DNA of 42,156 nt from Candidatus Staskawiczbacteria bacterium (lineage in GTDB: Bacteria; Patescibacteriota; Minisyncoccia; Minisyncoccales; Staskawiczbacteraceae), in the NCBI GenBank assembly GCA_026395175.1, contig JAPLZF010000012.1, positions 1 to 42,156 of the forward strand. Reading direction: 5' to 3'. Each line of letters begins with the position of its first letter. Position 1 is the first letter of the stretch. The position numbers were made by a program, and so were the translations under genes. The notes under the pieces were generated by a model. It saw only the letters and a list, made by a program, of their open reading frames with translations, ran no database searches and was not told where the DNA came from. This document shows positions 26,733-36,221 of this stretch, piece after piece.

Positions 26733-29233
26733 TATTTAGATTGCTCCTTTACAAAATTTTTAAATTGATTCCCTTTTTCTTCAAAATTCTTCCACACAGA
26801 ATAACTTGGCGAAGCGCAGGACAATAAGCAAATTTTACCAGGAGCAGTATATTTATAGGCGAATTTGACTGCGGCCTCCATACTTTTTGTTTTTAAAGCA
26901 TTAAGTCCTTTTGTTTTAATCTTTGTGCCAGAATTTGGAAAAAGCGCCACATTCCTTATTCTATATTTTTTTATGGTTTTTTCCAACTGCGAAAAGTTGT
27001 ATCCCCTATCCTCTCCGCCCAGAAATATCGTATCAACATTTTTTAAGGCCTTAATTGCCATTATTGTGGACTCTGGAGTTGTTGAAATTGCATCGTCATA
27101 AAATTTAATGTTTTTGAATTCGCCGATAAATTCCAACCTGTGTGGCAAAGGCTTAAAATTTTCAATTGCTGTTTTTATAACTCTGTCTGAAACCAAAAGT
27201 TCTTTTGCAACCGCAACAGCAATTAGTATGTTTTCTTTGTTGTGCTCACCGATTAAGGGCAGGTTAACTCCGTCAAGGAATTTTTTGTTTGCAATAGGAA
27301 TTTTTTTTGCTTTTGTTTCTTCTTTCCATTCTTCTAATTTCTTTATATTCTTATTATAGACAAATGTATTATTTTCGTTTTGGAAATTGATTATATTTTT
27401 TTTTGCGTCATAATAATTTTTTTCGCCTTTGTGGTAGTCCATGTGTTCGGGAAATAAATTTGTTACAACAGCTATGTCGGGCGAAAATTTAATGTCGTCC
27501 AACTGGTAGCTTGAAAGTTCTATAACAAAAATTTCATCTTTTTGTATAGGGGTCGTCATGGCCCCCAGCATTGGACTGCCAATATTTCCTAGAAGCCTGG
27601 CGTTTTTCCCACCTTCTTTCAGTATCGAATAAATTAATGAGGCTGTTGTTGATTTGCCCTTGCTTCCTGTGACGCCAATAATTTTATTCCCTAATTCCTT
27701 AACATTAGAAAAAAATATATTAGTTGCAGTAGTATAGGGTATTTTTATAAGATTTTTATTTATTCCCGGAGTTTTTATTAAAAAATCATAATCTTTTTGT
27801 TTTTTAAGATAATTTTTTCCGTCTTTTTTGTCTGCCACGCCAATTTTTAAATTTGGATATTTTTTTTCAACGTATTTTTTAGAAGCTTCTCCTTCTCTGC
27901 CAAAGCCTAAAATTAAAACGTTTTTCATTCCTGAAAATTTGAATTGAGCAGGAATATTTGGCGATGGGTGAGTTTTAAATAAATCTTTTGTGCGCGGTTT
28001 TTTTATTTTTGGCAAAAGAGTTTTTACGATAAAATCATTTTTGAATTTGGGCACACTCATGGCAAATGATGCCTTTGATTCCTCAAAAGTTCCCACGCAA
28101 TCAAATGGTTTCATTGTTCCTAAACCTAAAACATCTTTAAATAATGGCAAAAGGCTTTCATCTCGGTAAAGATTTTTTTTGAAAATATCCAGCAATTCTT
28201 CTTTTATCAGAAACGCAGAAAGCAGGTTGAAAACGAAAACGCACTTTGGGCAGCAACCGCACCATAGGCCTTTTTTATCTTCTTTAACTAATTTAAAGTT
28301 TTTATTACAGCTAGAAAAATAGGGAAAATATTTTTTGTATTTTGAGAATTGTTCTGCAATTCGTATTTCGTAAAATGGCCTTAACAAAGAAAAATATTTT
28401 ACATCAGGGGAAACAAAATTATTAAGATAATCTGAAAAGAGATTCTCAAATTCAGAAGACTTTGACCACTGGTGGTTTATTAGCTTGCCCTTGTATTTTA
28501 TGTTGCCAAAATTACTGCTGTATTCATTGGCAACAACAAAATAAGAATAGTTGTACAAAACAGCATAAAAAATTCCCAAGAAAGCGTATATTGCAGAGAT
28601 TGGTATGTGGCCGTCGTATTTGTGCTTTTGGAAAACCTGCCAGTCCAAAAAACGCTGGATTTTTAGAAATTTGCCTCCAAATTTTTCCGCCACGTTGTCC
28701 ACCAAGTCAGATTTTATGTTTGTCTCTGTAAAAATTGTTGCAACATCAATCCCCTGCTCTTTTAATAATTCGGCAGCAACAATTGAATCTTTTCCGCCAG
28801 ACAAGGCAACCAAACATTCATTATTTTTTTTCAGAGAAAATGTTTCGCTTTTTAGGTTGTTATTGTAAGGAAATTTCGGAGATTTTTTTGGGTCTAATTT
28901 ATTCTTGAACCAAAATTCTCCAAGGCCATCTTTGTAAATTGTATTCCAAAAATCAGCCTCTTCTTTTGAAAGGCTGTAAGGTAGCTTTATTTTTGTCGCA
29001 CAATAAAATTTATAATAACTAATCCCCAGCATCAAATGCAGGCCTTGCAAAAGTTTTTTTACCAGTTCTTCTGGAATATTTTTCAAATCAACTGTCTCGG
29101 GCAAAATTATTGTTTCAGAAAAAACAAGCGGTTCCTTACCTGAAAATTCCTGCTTATAACCAAAAGAAACCCTTTTTTTCTCGGGCTCAAAATTATACGA
29201 GCTAAATTCAAAAACAGTAGGTTTTGCCTCCAT
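26732..29233 (-). CDS. MurL-like UDP-MurNAc-L-Ala-L-Glu epimerase fused to MurD-type ligase
   Basis: N-terminal ~420 aa with SYYKFYCATKIKLPYSLSKEEADFWNTIYKDGLGEFWFKNKLDP and CLVALSGGKDSIVAAELL (PP-loop, MurL-like); C-terminal MurD-like VLILGFGREGEASKKYV...GVTGSKGKSTTASLIYSIL...LPLIGEHNKENILIAVAVA. Confidence 0.75.
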   Translation of the reverse strand: MEAKPTVFEFSSYNFEPEKKRVSFGYKQEFSGKEPLVFSETIILPETVDLKNIPEELVKKLLQGLHLMLGISYYKFYCATKIKLPYSLSKEEADFWNTIYKDGLGEFWFKNKLDPKKSPKFPYNNNLKSETFSLKKNNECLVALSGGKDSIVAAELLKEQGIDVATIFTETNIKSDLVDNVAEKFGGKFLKIQRFLDWQVFQKHKYDGHIPISAIYAFLGIFYAVLYNYSYFVVANEYSSNFGNIKYKGKLINHQWSKSSEFENLFSDYLNNFVSPDVKYFSLLRPFYEIRIAEQFSKYKKYFPYFSSCNKNFKLVKEDKKGLWCGCCPKCVFVFNLLSAFLIKEELLDIFKKNLYRDESLLPLFKDVLGLGTMKPFDCVGTFEESKASFAMSVPKFKNDFIVKTLLPKIKKPRTKDLFKTHPSPNIPAQFKFSGMKNVLILGFGREGEASKKYVEKKYPNLKIGVADKKDGKNYLKKQKDYDFLIKTPGINKNLIKIPYTTATNIFFSNVKELGNKIIGVTGSKGKSTTASLIYSILKEGGKNARLLGNIGSPMLGAMTTPIQKDEIFVIELSSYQLDDIKFSPDIAVVTNLFPEHMDYHKGEKNYYDAKKNIINFQNENNTFVYNKNIKKLEEWKEETKAKKIPIANKKFLDGVNLPLIGEHNKENILIAVAVAKELLVSDRVIKTAIENFKPLPHRLEFIGEFKNIKFYDDAISTTPESTIMAIKALKNVDTIFLGGEDRGYNFSQLEKTIKKYRIRNVALFPNSGTKIKTKGLNALKTKSMEAAVKFAYKYTAPGKICLLSCASPSYSVWKNFEEKGNQFKNFVKEQSK

Positions 29234-29274
29234 ATTTTTATTGCTTTAGTATACCAAAAAATTACGTAAAATCA

Positions 29275-29312
29275 AACTGCCACCCGTTTTGCGGGGCGGC
29301 AGTCTTAAAAGC
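29275..29312 (-). terminator. GC-rich hairpin terminator of the 29316-30407 gene
   Basis: ACTGCCACCCGTTTTGCGGGGCGGCAGT; on the minus strand followed by TTTGATTTT. Confidence 0.7.
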
Positions 29313-29315
29313 GAA

Positions 29316-30407
29316 TTAAACGTTGGATGAAAGGCGTTTGAATACAATAATAAATAAAAATATTAAGACAAGCCCGACTAAAATCCACAAATACCATCTT
29401 TTCAAAAATCCCATAAAACCAGATGTTGCCGGGGCTTTAGAAACTGCGGCTACTGCTTGGACTTGGCTAAAATTTATAGAAACAGAATCGGTCTGTATTT
29501 TTCCAGAAACATTGCTCGTTGCGGTTGCCTGTTTTGTTGAAACTGCGGAAATTGTTTGTGTTTTTCCTTCAAAGGTTATTAGTTTTGTGCTTTGAGGCGC
29601 AACGGACCCAATATTGATTCCAGAAACTATGTCTCCCGAAACCAAAACTCCATTGACCTGCAAATTTCCCAAGGAAGAAATTTCAGTTGGAATATTTGCT
29701 GAGACATTAACATTGTCAATTTGAGCAGTTGAAGCGTTTGTTGCAGAAATCATAAAATAAATTTGGCTGTTTTGGCCGAGTTCTGCTGTTTTCTGCCATT
29801 GGGTGGAAGCTGAATCTTGTTTGGCAAAAAATGCAATTGACAACCCGCTTGGTATTATATTCGCGGCTGGAGTTGGAGTTGTGTTTTGCTGAGCCGGAGC
29901 CGGAGTTGTCTGGCAATAAGTATTGTAATCTGCAGAGCCGACAGCGCAGGTTGTGCCGTCGCATTTTAATGTGTTTGCGCATTTATTTTCCGAGCAAGAA
30001 TCCAAAGTGCAACTGTTTTTGTCGGCGCATTTTTTGTATAAACCGCTGGCGACTCCAAGCGAATCATACCAATAAATGCTGTTGCCTGAACATGCTGTTT
30101 TGTAATATGCCACATAATTGCTGTAATTTTGGACAGGCTGAATTGGCTGGACATAATTTACACATTGGCCATACTGGCAGGTTTGTCCGCCCTGGCAGGT
30201 GTAATATAAATCTTGCTGGTTTTGGCAGGAGTCATACCAGTAAATGCTGTTGCCCGAGCAAAGCTTGTAGGCGTGATAAGTGCAGGACCCAGAGGGTACC
30301 CCGTAATTGTAATAATATTGGGCCTGCGCTGTTCCAGCCAAAACAAAGGCTGAAGCAAAAAGCATTATTGCAAATACGCTTATAGCAAGTAAATTTGATG
30401 TTTTCAT
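29316..30407 (-). CDS. Secreted, C-terminally membrane-anchored Cys-rich surface protein with DUF11-like domain
   Basis: Signal peptide; repeated CSGNSIYWYDS; DUF11-like SATNASTAQIDNVNVSANIPTEISSLGNLQVNG; terminal TM segment. Confidence 0.65.
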   Translation of the reverse strand: MKTSNLLAISVFAIMLFASAFVLAGTAQAQYYYNYGVPSGSCTYHAYKLCSGNSIYWYDSCQNQQDLYYTCQGGQTCQYGQCVNYVQPIQPVQNYSNYVAYYKTACSGNSIYWYDSLGVASGLYKKCADKNSCTLDSCSENKCANTLKCDGTTCAVGSADYNTYCQTTPAPAQQNTTPTPAANIIPSGLSIAFFAKQDSASTQWQKTAELGQNSQIYFMISATNASTAQIDNVNVSANIPTEISSLGNLQVNGVLVSGDIVSGINIGSVAPQSTKLITFEGKTQTISAVSTKQATATSNVSGKIQTDSVSINFSQVQAVAAVSKAPATSGFMGFLKRWYLWILVGLVLIFLFIIVFKRLSSNV

Positions 30408-30540
30408 AGTTTTTAGGGTAATATTATATTTTACCACTTCAAGAACAAAAGTCAATAGTTTGCGGTGATGCTTACAGGTTGAATAAATTGCAAATATTGC
30501 AAAAATGGAAAAAGTGATGTAGAATAAAATAACAAAAATT

Positions 30541-30613
30541 GCCCTCGTAGCTCAATTGGTAGAGCAGTTCCCTTTTAAGGAATTGGTTTCGAGTTCGAGT
30601 CTCGACGAGGGCA
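30541..30613 (+). tRNA. tRNA-Lys(TTT), integration site of the downstream element
   Basis: GCCCTCG/CGAGGGC acceptor, GCTC/GAGC D-stem, GTTCC-CTTTTAA-GGAAT anticodon arm, TCGAG-TTCGAGT-CTCGA T arm; CCA not encoded. Confidence 0.95.
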
Positions 30614-32086
30614 CAAATTAGAACAGCCGTTCGCCAAAGCCATTGCTCCGAACGGCTTTTTAAGTGTAAAAGTGAGGTTTTTACCGCTTAATTTGGAGTT
30701 CTGAAATAGAAAGTTGATAAACGCTCGTTTTTCCATTGGTTCAGAACTTTTGAATAGCGAATATGCCCGTTTAGCGAGGCTCATAATCATTGCAATAGTG
30801 ATATAAAATTCTTTGTCGGCTTTCTGGTGCTTTGCTATCTCGGTGTTTATGGCTGTCTGTTTTTCGTCGTATTCATTGATTTTTTTATTGTAGTCCTCTT
30901 TGGTTATCTCCTCGTCGGCTAATCTATCAAGCAAGTTGCTTTTTCTTTTTTCATATCTATCGTAATCAGCCCGCAGGACTTTCATTGAAGCCTCAAAAAA
31001 CTCACTCTTTGCGTCTTCACTCTGGGCTAAGAGCGTCATTAGGCGTGTTTTTTGCCCCTCTGTGAGGCTTATATTCCTCAATACTCTCTCTACTGGCTTA
31101 AAGAGGTCATTTTCGTTCACATAGAGCCTTTTGGCGTGTATTTTATGGCTATTGGTGCAACTATAATAATTGTATTTATTCTTTGTCCTTTCTGCCGTAA
31201 TCGTGCAACCACATTCGGCACATTTTACTAAACCCCTAAAAGCAAAAGGCTTGCAAGCGTATCTAAACGGCTTTTTATTGTAGCCATTAAAAACTTCTTG
31301 CACTCTGTTAAACAACTGTCTTGAAATTAAGGGCTGGTATTTATGCGGATATAACACGCCCTTGATTTTCATTTCGCCATAATAAAACGGGTCTCTTAAA
31401 ATAATATAAATTTGTCCTCTTGGTAGCGGTTTGGGAGTTTTTGTATTACTTCTTAATCCCAGCTTTTCCATTGTTTCTTGAATTTGTTTAGTTGAGGAAG
31501 TCCCTGTCGCATACATTTCAAACATTTTAACGATAAACTGGCTTCGCAGAGGGTCGGGGATTATGTTAGTCCTTTTTCCAGTTTCGTCGTGAACTCCCAC
31601 ATAACCAATTTTAGGTTTTGTAATCCATTCTTTGTTTTGGATTTTCTGCTCGTAGCTTCTTTTTACATCATCAGAAAGCCTGTTGAGGTATTGCTTAGCC
31701 AAAAATACTTTTGCCTCCCACATAAACATCTGGTTGCCAGTTGCATTTTTATTTACAAAAAATCCGTCTTGCACAAAATGAATTTCTAAATCCTCCTTTC
31801 TCCTCATTTCATCTAAATCAACAGCGTCCTTAAAATTCCTTGTTGCTCGGTCAACATTCTCGCAAAGTAAAACCCTAACATCTTTATGGCTTCTAATATA
31901 CGCAATAACTTCCTCAAATTTCTTTCTGATTTTATCTCCCGCACTTTCGTGAAATGAAAAAGTCTCAACTATTTCAAAGTCTTTTTTCTTTGCGTATTCC
32001 TGCAACCTCCTTATTTGAGCGGGGAGTGAGTGTCCTTGCTCCTCCTGCTCCTTTGTTGAAACTCTGGCGAGTATTACGGCTTTCAT
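30575..32086 (-). CDS. Large serine recombinase (integrase)
   Basis: KAVILARVSTKEQEEQGHSLPAQIRRLQEYA; recombinase domain; zinc ribbon CAECGCTITAERTKNKYNYYSCTN; C-terminus read antisense through tRNA-Lys. Confidence 0.93.
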   Translation of the reverse strand: MKAVILARVSTKEQEEQGHSLPAQIRRLQEYAKKKDFEIVETFSFHESAGDKIRKKFEEVIAYIRSHKDVRVLLCENVDRATRNFKDAVDLDEMRRKEDLEIHFVQDGFFVNKNATGNQMFMWEAKVFLAKQYLNRLSDDVKRSYEQKIQNKEWITKPKIGYVGVHDETGKRTNIIPDPLRSQFIVKMFEMYATGTSSTKQIQETMEKLGLRSNTKTPKPLPRGQIYIILRDPFYYGEMKIKGVLYPHKYQPLISRQLFNRVQEVFNGYNKKPFRYACKPFAFRGLVKCAECGCTITAERTKNKYNYYSCTNSHKIHAKRLYVNENDLFKPVERVLRNISLTEGQKTRLMTLLAQSEDAKSEFFEASMKVLRADYDRYEKRKSNLLDRLADEEITKEDYNKKINEYDEKQTAINTEIAKHQKADKEFYITIAMIMSLAKRAYSLFKSSEPMEKRAFINFLFQNSKLSGKNLTFTLKKPFGAMALANGCSNLCPRRDSNSKPIP

Positions 32087-32087
32087 T

Positions 32088-33524
32088 TTATTTACCTAAA
32101 ATAATGCTTTCAACTTCTTGTTTAGCTTTTTCTATTTCGTTTTTTGCTTCTAATTTTAGTTTGGTAGCACTTTCTAATCTATCCCTAAATTCGTTTGCTA
32201 ATTTCTTTTGCGTATCAATGGGTGGGAGGGGGACAGGAATTGATAAATACTCCTCCATAATTAAATTTTTAATGCCCGTTGTTTGGTTTTGCAGATATTC
32301 CATATAATTTAATCCATACAGAGTTTTCAAAAAACAAAATAAGTATTCTGGTATGCACTCTTTTTTTACTCTGAAACATTGCAAAAAATTACTGAAAGTA
32401 AATCTGTCTTTTAAGTTCTCTATCAAGGCAACCCTGCCAACTGGCTGTATCGGACTGCCTCCTGATTTTTCTATTAAAATATCGCCATTTTTTAATTCAA
32501 CTTTTGCCAATTTATTATTTTCTATAAATCGCTCCGCAACAACAGAAAAATTTAAGTTGCCTTGATTATCAAAATTTGTATTTCTTAAAACTTTAATCAA
32601 GGAATAGCCCTCATTATTTTCTAATGTAGCGTCCTCCCCCCATTCTCCCGCAATACTTGTCTCTAATAATTCGGAGAGCGTCTTTGTTTTATATGCAGAC
32701 TTTTTAATGGCTTTTAGTATTGTTTGGGGAGTATCTAAATAACCTTTTGGGTCTAATCTTTTGCCCTCAACCTCTTTGGAATTTATGCAAAAACAATTTT
32801 TATTTTTTAAGTTTTCAATTTTTATATCTAACTCTTTTAAGATATAACTACCAACTGAATTTAGGATATTTTCTGCCTTTTGCTCTTTGTCTATTTTTTT
32901 GTCATAAGCAGACTGCATTAGTTTTACTATTTTATTTTGAGTTTCTAATGGGGGAACAGGTATCGGTAATTTTTTTATAACTTCGTTATTAACATATTTA
33001 ATCGTTGCTATCGTGGCAACCCTATCAATAAGCCTTTTGAAATAATATGTATTTAGCCATATAACGGCGTATTGCGGGTTTATTTCTTTGTTGAACCTTA
33101 TTAGTGTTATATTTTGGTTAATCGTGGCTAAATCGCTCGTATCATAAATTGTAGAAACTCCTATCGTGCCTGCCATACTTATCAAAACATCTCCTTTTTT
33201 TAGCAGTAATCCTTTTAGATTTTTTTCAAATTCCCTTTTTATTTTTTTTGCCGAGCCGTATCTAATAACATTCTCTTTCAAGTCTGTATTTCTAATAAAT
33301 AAAATCCCGTCAATTTCAGTAAAACATTTTAGGCTCGCTTTGGGAGTAGAGCCACTTTTAACTAATTCAGATAATTCTCCTATGGTCTTTGTCTTAAATT
33401 CTCCCTTTTTAATTTTACTTATAATTTCAGCAAATTCTGTTTTGTGATAATAGGGGTCTAATCTGTTATCAAGGTTTTTGCTCCAAACTACAAAGCACTT
33501 GTTATTTTTTTTAACAGCCTGCAT
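32088..33524 (-). CDS. Type I-like restriction-modification specificity subunit (two TRDs)
   Basis: KTIGELSELVKSGSTPKASLKCF...GDVLISMAGTIGVSTI...INNEVIKKLPIPVPPLETQNKIV-like halves, repeated. Confidence 0.88.
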   Translation of the reverse strand: MQAVKKNNKCFVVWSKNLDNRLDPYYHKTEFAEIISKIKKGEFKTKTIGELSELVKSGSTPKASLKCFTEIDGILFIRNTDLKENVIRYGSAKKIKREFEKNLKGLLLKKGDVLISMAGTIGVSTIYDTSDLATINQNITLIRFNKEINPQYAVIWLNTYYFKRLIDRVATIATIKYVNNEVIKKLPIPVPPLETQNKIVKLMQSAYDKKIDKEQKAENILNSVGSYILKELDIKIENLKNKNCFCINSKEVEGKRLDPKGYLDTPQTILKAIKKSAYKTKTLSELLETSIAGEWGEDATLENNEGYSLIKVLRNTNFDNQGNLNFSVVAERFIENNKLAKVELKNGDILIEKSGGSPIQPVGRVALIENLKDRFTFSNFLQCFRVKKECIPEYLFCFLKTLYGLNYMEYLQNQTTGIKNLIMEEYLSIPVPLPPIDTQKKLANEFRDRLESATKLKLEAKNEIEKAKQEVESIILGK

Positions 33525-35295
33525 AGTTTTGTGGATTTTTTAAGAATTTTTTATACTCCTCATAAATTTCTCCGAAATCATTTCTCGGGTCGTCTTTTCC
33601 CGTTGCGTCATATCCTATATGCTCGGCAATTCCCATAAATATCGGGTAGTCTGTTAATTTTTCGTTTTCTCCTCGTCTCCTTAAAAATACCAAAGACGAT
33701 TTTACCCCCGCTCCAAAATGTGCGAAAGAAAAAGACGGGAGAGAGATAACTCCCATAATTTGGCAGTGCTCCATTATAAAATCTCGTATATTTTGCAGGG
33801 AGGAGTTGGTTAGTATCCCGTCTGGTAAAACAATGGCTATTCTGCCTGTTTTTGGCTTTACAAAGTTAATGCAACGCTCAATAAATAAAATTTCTGTTTT
33901 TTGATTTTGTTTATCCTCTCCCAGTTTATATTTATCTAAATAGTCCTTTTCAGTCCTTTTTATCATTGCCCCAAACGGCGGATTTGTAAGTATTAAATCA
34001 AAATGGTTTTTTTCAAATTTCGGGTGTAGTTTTTCTATTTCGTCAAAGTTTTCTAATGCGTCCGTGCTAATAACATTCGTATGCCCGTCGTCGTGGATTA
34101 TCATATTCATTTTACAAACTCTGGCTATCTGGTCGTTTATTTCAATGCCGTATAAATTATCTTTCGCAAAGCTGTGCCAATGGTCTCTGGCTTCTTGCTC
34201 GTCATAGTTTGTCTCTGCGTAATTCCTAACAGCGTCCAACGCATTAAGTAAAAATCCGCCACTCCCACAAGCAGGGTCTAAAACTAACTCGCCCCGCTCT
34301 GGGTTAGTCATTTTAACGCAAAATTGTATAATCGGTCTGGGAGTAAAAAATTGTCCCATTTTACCCTTGAAAAAGTCCGTCATAAATATCTCAAAAGCAA
34401 TTCCCTTAGTGTCTAAGTCAATTTTGTTTATTGCTAACGCCTGCAAGTGTTCTACCACATTATAAACAATTTTCGGCTCTAATTTTATGTCCTCCTTAAA
34501 AACTTCGGCGTCCTCTTTTTTGGCTTTTAGATAAATATCATTAACCCGTTTATAAACTTCGTCTGGTAGCTCGTGTGTGCCTATCTGAAATAAATAAGGG
34601 TCTCCTTTGGGAGTTATTTTTTCGTCTTTTAATTTGCAGAATAGCAATTTAGAAACTTCGTCAAAGGCAGTAGTGGGAGCGAGTTTGCCTCCCTGCCATA
34701 CGCTATCGTGTGCTTTCTCTAACGCCTTAATAAGCTCGTCTCTTGAAACTATTTTTAGCTCTTTGTCCGTTTCGCCTTTTATAAATCTGTATTTGGGAGT
34801 TTTGCCGTATTTTTTAGGAATATCCGAAATAACATTTTTAGCTCTTTCGCTCGGCTTAAATCCCGAAACATCAAAAGCGGTCTTTGTTGTCCCCGCAACA
34901 ACAGAGGCAAGTTTGGCTCGTAAATAATTTGCGTATCTAAATGCTTGGTCTATTGCTGTTTTATATTCGCTGTCTGTTATCCCGTCCTTTTTTGTTTCAA
35001 CTATAATATAAGGTTGTTTTAGCTCGTCGTCTTCATAAACAACAATATCCGCCCTATCTAAATCTGGCTTTGTCCCTATTTCAAAATCAATTCTTTCTTT
35101 TGGGTAATCGTAGTCAAGCACAAGCTCGCAAAAATACGAGGCTCTAACTTTTTCCTCTGGGTTCTTAAAACTGGTTATAAAATCCCGTGAGGCGTGGTAG
35201 GTTATTTTTGTTTTATCGTCGTTAAAAGAAACTATGCCCGCCTCAATGCCCCTGTTTATGCTTGCCTCAAAAATAGACTGGTTTTTATTTTCCAT
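33511..35295 (-). CDS. N6-adenine DNA methyltransferase with fused N-terminal HsdR_N/PD-(D/E)XK-like nuclease domain
   Basis: RADIVVYEDDELKQPYIIVETKK (nuclease-like); DPACGSGGFLLNALDAV and LTNPPFGAM (methylase motifs I and IV). Confidence 0.85.
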   Translation of the reverse strand: MENKNQSIFEASINRGIEAGIVSFNDDKTKITYHASRDFITSFKNPEEKVRASYFCELVLDYDYPKERIDFEIGTKPDLDRADIVVYEDDELKQPYIIVETKKDGITDSEYKTAIDQAFRYANYLRAKLASVVAGTTKTAFDVSGFKPSERAKNVISDIPKKYGKTPKYRFIKGETDKELKIVSRDELIKALEKAHDSVWQGGKLAPTTAFDEVSKLLFCKLKDEKITPKGDPYLFQIGTHELPDEVYKRVNDIYLKAKKEDAEVFKEDIKLEPKIVYNVVEHLQALAINKIDLDTKGIAFEIFMTDFFKGKMGQFFTPRPIIQFCVKMTNPERGELVLDPACGSGGFLLNALDAVRNYAETNYDEQEARDHWHSFAKDNLYGIEINDQIARVCKMNMIIHDDGHTNVISTDALENFDEIEKLHPKFEKNHFDLILTNPPFGAMIKRTEKDYLDKYKLGEDKQNQKTEILFIERCINFVKPKTGRIAIVLPDGILTNSSLQNIRDFIMEHCQIMGVISLPSFSFAHFGAGVKSSLVFLRRRGENEKLTDYPIFMGIAEHIGYDATGKDDPRNDFGEIYEEYKKFLKNPQNYAGC

Positions 35296-35297
35296 AA

Positions 35298-35480
35298 TTA
35301 TTTTTTTGTTTTTACCTTATTAAGAAAATTATTAAACTCCTCTTTGTCTATTCTAAACTCCTTGCCGATTTTATAGGCTTTTACTTTTTTCCGCTTAATG
35401 TAGCGGTAAATTGTCATTGTTGAAACCCTTAGCCTTTCCGCCAACTCCTCAACAAGATAAAATTCTTTTTCTTGTGCCAT
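35298..35480 (-). CDS. Excisionase-type HTH protein
   Basis: YLVEELAERLRVSTMTIYRYIKRKKVKAYKIGKEFRIDKEEFNNFL. Confidence 0.8.
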   Translation of the reverse strand: MAQEKEFYLVEELAERLRVSTMTIYRYIKRKKVKAYKIGKEFRIDKEEFNNFLNKVKTKK

Positions 35481-35483
35481 ATT

Positions 35484-35987
35484 TTATAATAATTGTTTTA
35501 GGTTTTTATAATATGTTTTTACTTCGTTTTCCCATTCTGGCGGATAAAACACTTTATTACTGCCCCGCAGTTCAATAGGTAATATCCTCATTGTATTATC
35601 TAAGCTGTGCGGTCTCCCGTTTTTCCCTGGCGTTGCCTCCCATTTTCTTTGTGCCTTTTCTATCAAAGGACAAGCTATTTTACTGGGAATAATCCAAAAA
35701 TCTGGGTCTTTTTCAAAGCCGTTAAGTTTTACAAAAGCATAATAAAAATCGTCCGCCTCTCCCTTTTCGTCTTTTGCAGATAATGGGAAGTCCGTAGCTT
35801 TTTCGTTCTGCGTTGCTTTAACAGATATTTTAACAAGTCTGCCACTCGGACTAAGAGCAAGTATATCGTATTTTTCAGCCCGCCCGAGCGTTATAGTTGC
35901 AGTAAAATTTATTGCCGATAATCTTGATGCTATGTAATACTCGCCAGCATTTCCGACATTTTGTTTTTGTGCTTTTTCTTGTGCCAT
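35484..35987 (-). CDS. Putative PD-(D/E)XK-fold nuclease-like protein
   Basis: NAGEYYIASRLSAINFTATITLGRAEKYDILALSPSGRLVKISVKATQ. Confidence 0.5.
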   Translation of the reverse strand: MAQEKAQKQNVGNAGEYYIASRLSAINFTATITLGRAEKYDILALSPSGRLVKISVKATQNEKATDFPLSAKDEKGEADDFYYAFVKLNGFEKDPDFWIIPSKIACPLIEKAQRKWEATPGKNGRPHSLDNTMRILPIELRGSNKVFYPPEWENEVKTYYKNLKQLL

Positions 35988-35991
35988 ATTT

Positions 35992-36147
35992 TTAATTTTT
36001 AATTAACCTTTTATCGTCGCCATAAACAGCCTCATAAAGTCCCACGAAGTTGTTAGCTCGGCGGGTTGCTTCCTCGTCTAATAATTCTATGCCGTAGTTT
36101 TTGGCATATAGTTTCTTAAATTCCTCAATAGCTTCCTTCGGCAACAT
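35992..36147 (-). CDS. Small conserved-looking protein (51 aa)
   Basis: MLPKEAIEEFKKLYAKNYGIELLDEEATRRANNFVGLYEAVYGDDKRLIKN*; absent from the ORF track. Confidence 0.55.
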   Translation of the reverse strand: MLPKEAIEEFKKLYAKNYGIELLDEEATRRANNFVGLYEAVYGDDKRLIKN

Positions 36148-36221
36148 ATTTTTATTACTTTTTAATGCTGTTATGCCATTATACCTAATATGACAATAGT
36201 TGACAACGACTAATCTGTGAA

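Noticed and set aside
28985-29010. Additional TTGTCGCACAATA motif copy
   Set aside because: Lies inside the MurL-like coding region with no sensible -10 spacing; probably coincidental.
29831-30385. 184-aa plus-strand ORF (Cys/Arg-rich)
   Set aside because: Antisense to a convincing secreted Cys-rich protein; composition is a mirror artefact.
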